Notes under the pieces: generated by a model
Database searches by the model: none
What the model saw: only the letters and a program-made list of their open reading frames with translations
Told to the model about the DNA's origin: nothing
Position numbers and translations under genes: made by a program
Source: an uncultured Lachnospiraceae bacterium
GTDB lineage: Bacteria > Bacillota > Clostridia > Lachnospirales > Lachnospiraceae
Direction of reading: 5' to 3'
Assembly (NCBI GenBank): GCA_948468325.1
Contig: CAOKHR010000133.1
Span: 1 to 6,981 of the forward strand
Length of the DNA stretch: 6,981 nt
Shown: one piece after another, positions 4,955 through 6,981 of the stretch
Numbering within the stretch: the stretch's first letter is position 1
How the letters are laid out: every line of letters begins with the position of its first letter

Positions 4955-6981
4955 AATAATCCCTGCCCTTTCATCGCTCTCTTGGCACTCTGCAGCCGGC
5001 GCTTCGCCCCTGTCAGTGCGTCTGTAATTTCCTCCTGGCTGTTATAAGCCACGTATTTTCCAAGTGCAAGCATTTCACTTGCCCCATCCATCACTTCTTC
5101 TGCCGCCTGTTCTGCTCCCATCTCTTTTAAACTGTAAATCATCTGGCTGTACTCGGCAGCGCACAGGCGCGCATATGCGTCAAGATACTGATTGTATGCA
5201 TCTGTCAGCGGTTTTCTTTTATCATACGTATTGTAAATACTTTCCTCATCACACAGCCTGTCTTTTAACTTGTCTGCCACATGCTCTGTGATTTCCTGAA
5301 ACTCCTCCGGCTTCTGATATAATTGCTCCAGTAAATCCAGCGGAATAAACTCTCCCATATCTTCTAATTTATGCAAATGGCTTTTTCCGTCACGATAGCT
5401 TACATAAGTGCTTTTCGCATCTTCCATATTCTTTTCTATTATTTCCCGAAGCTCTCCGACATCCTGCACATTTCCCTTTAACACTCCCTCTTTTTCAGCC
5501 GCTGCCAGAATCTCGTTTTGTCCCCGGATTTGGAAGTTGCAGATACCGACATTAATTACCATCCGCTGTATGGCAGAATATAAGGTTCCCTCTTCTTCTT
5601 TTGAGAGATGCACCGGCATATGCTCTTTCCATACAGCCCTGCCTCCCATCGCAGCAATCCACAGCGCAAAAATTCCGATGCCTGCTTTTACGCCCTGTGT
5701 TTTCATCCGGTAACGCATCATTTTCTTTCTGTTCTCTTTTGCCAAAACTGCCAGCGAATCTATAAAATTATCATGCATCAGCCGAAAGCTTTTTTCCCCG
5801 CTCTCCTCAATCAGATTCAATTTTTCCATAAGCTGCCCTGACACTGCGTAATCAAACCATTCTCCTGCATCCGGTATATCCCGCAGCATCAGACGCGTCT
5901 TTCCCAGATATTGGGGAAACGTCATAGCAAAACTTTTTGTCTTTACCTCATCAAAACTCTTTTTTGCCAGTCTGTACATTACCTCTGCGTGAAGCTGGTT
6001 TCGCTTCCGCCGTTTCATCTCTCTTGCTATATCCGGAAGCAGATAATACAAAATATAGCCGCACATAAGCTGCTTTGCTTCGTTTCCGGAAGCCTGCCTG
6101 AGTTCCAGATGATACAAACTGTCCAGATAATAGCGGATCATATCATCCATATTCCGGGGGCAGCACATTTCTTGTCCTTCCTCCGTCTCCCGGCGCATCT
6201 GAAAACTCTTCTGATACAAAGCAAGCATCATAGGATTTACAAGCAGATCTAAAATTCCATTATGACTGGGCACACGGATTCCGGCTGCCGCTAACGTTTC
6301 TGCCGCTTCTTCTTTTTCCAGCAAAAGAATTTCTGCGGATAAAAACTGATGCAGGGCATATTTTTTCACAAAATCCATCCGGTTCGTCACAAGAATCCCG
6401 ACAGACGCCATCTTTCCGAGTTCTTCTATTTCCCTTAACAGCTTTTCTCTTCTTTCTCCGGCCTCATTCAGCCCGTCTAAAAGAAACAAAAACTTTCTGT
6501 ATGTTCCCGATTCCTGTTCAAACAAGCGGTTTAATTCGGCAGCCGCCTCTTCCATGGAAGCCTCCGGTTCCAGACAGCACAGATGATGCAGCAGATATTT
6601 GCGGATAAAATGCCGCTCCTCCCCCGCATCCTGATATTCCGTCAGAGGAATATAAAACAAAATCGTTCCATGCTCACGGTATGTCTTCATTCCCATCTGC
6701 CACAGATGCACAAGAAACTGCGTTTTTCCCATACCGCCCGCTCCCCGCAGAAGAATCTTATCTCCCTGCAAAAGTCTCTCATAACACATTTCTTCTGACA
6801 ATACACGGCCGTCGTCCATCCGGATTTTTCTTGTCAGATATTTCTCTTTTGTCTGTTTTCTCTTTTTTAGTTCTCTGAGGCTGCCTTCAAAAAGCGTACT
6901 GTAAGACACGCCTTTTTGGTCTATGCGGCAGATTAATTCGTCCAGCTCGCGCTCCATCTCCGCAATTGTCTGATACCTTTT
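4951..6981 (-). CDS. Membrane-anchored NACHT/STAND NTPase, 5' end off the window
   Basis: The frame is open to the right edge (677 codons). The first ATG, at 6957, has no ribosome site at a usual distance, so the gene probably begins outside. Numbered from that ATG: Walker A GAGGMGKT at 72-79, Walker B FLFLLDGLNEA at 156-166, a sensor-like GILVTNR at 187-193, NPMMLALY at 241-248 and FRLMHDNFIDSLAV at 391-404, the usual order of a NACHT ATPase with its winged-helix region. A single hydrophobic segment lies at about 423-440, after a very basic stretch (KENRKKMMRYRMK), so the ATPase should be cytosolic and the last ~225 helical, acidic residues outside. STAND ATPases are signal-triggered oligomerising switches, many used in antiphage defence. 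The effector domain, if any, would be upstream. There are no LRR, WD40 or TPR sensor repeats. The role is unproven; the fold call is firm. Confidence 0.88.
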   Translation of the reverse strand, partial: KRYQTIAEMERELDELICRIDQKGVSYSTLFEGSLRELKKRKQTKEKYLTRKIRMDDGRVLSEEMCYERLLQGDKILLRGAGGMGKTQFLVHLWQMGMKTYREHGTILFYIPLTEYQDAGEERHFIRKYLLHHLCCLEPEASMEEAAAELNRLFEQESGTYRKFLFLLDGLNEAGERREKLLREIEELGKMASVGILVTNRMDFVKKYALHQFLSAEILLLEKEEAAETLAAAGIRVPSHNGILDLLVNPMMLALYQKSFQMRRETEEGQEMCCPRNMDDMIRYYLDSLYHLELRQASGNEAKQLMCGYILYYLLPDIAREMKRRKRNQLHAEVMYRLAKKSFDEVKTKSFAMTFPQYLGKTRLMLRDIPDAGEWFDYAVSGQLMEKLNLIEESGEKSFRLMHDNFIDSLAVLAKENRKKMMRYRMKTQGVKAGIGIFALWIAAMGGRAVWKEHMPVHLSKEEEGTLYSAIQRMVINVGICNFQIRGQNEILAAAEKEGVLKGNVQDVGELREIIEKNMEDAKSTYVSYRDGKSHLHKLEDMGEFIPLDLLEQLYQKPEEFQEITEHVADKLKDRLCDEESIYNTYDKRKPLTDAYNQYLDAYARLCAAEYSQMIYSLKEMGAEQAAEEVMDGASEMLALGKYVAYNSQEEITDALTGAKRRLQSAKRAMKGQGLL

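Noticed and set aside
6955..6957. ATG at 6957 as the true start of the NACHT gene
   Set aside because: No ribosome motif lies at a usual distance, and the frame stays open for eight more codons to the window edge, so the gene is treated as partial.

Overview
The window looks like chromosomal DNA from a low-to-mid GC Firmicute, most likely a gut-type Clostridia (Lachnospiraceae-like). This is an inference from the strong AGGAGG ribosome sites, sigma-A type promoters, a Gram-positive lipoprotein signal, and PrsW and FHA proteins of clostridial style. No rRNA, tRNA or housekeeping marker is present to fix the taxon. Every gene I can support lies on the minus strand, so the window reads biologically from right to left.

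Right part (6981 to 4202): a NACHT/STAND-type P-loop NTPase, open at the right edge, with one transmembrane segment and a helical domain predicted outside the cell. It overlaps by an ATGA junction a lipoprotein that is also mostly helical and acidic. The two are probably co-translated and may form one membrane-spanning signalling unit.

Middle (4201 to 3337): a complete type III toxin-antitoxin locus. It has a near-consensus promoter, a short leader hairpin, three tandem 34-nt ToxI antitoxin RNA repeats, a leaky-looking terminator, and a ToxN/AbiQ-family endoribonuclease. This locus sits between two copies of the 3' end of the lipoprotein gene (56 of 60 bases identical, 47 in a perfect run). 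As a result toxN ends with the lipoprotein's own C-terminal 19 residues and stop position. A strong terminator follows. The layout suggests a small defence cassette inserted into the end of a gene while leaving both genes with intact tails.

Left part (3318 to 1): a small Sel1-like repeat protein. Then, from its own promoter, a membrane-anchored trypsin-like serine protease with a cytosolic FHA domain, a PrsW-type intramembrane protease that also carries a C-terminal FHA domain, and the start of an exported protein of unknown function that runs off the left edge. The last three are tightly spaced and probably one operon. Two proteases of unrelated class sharing an FHA reader suggest phosphothreonine-controlled proteolysis at the membrane. 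No kinase lies in the window.

The clearest unusual item is the toxIN cassette with its borrowed gene tail. The NACHT-lipoprotein pair and the FHA-protease pair are the best candidates for little-described membrane signalling systems.
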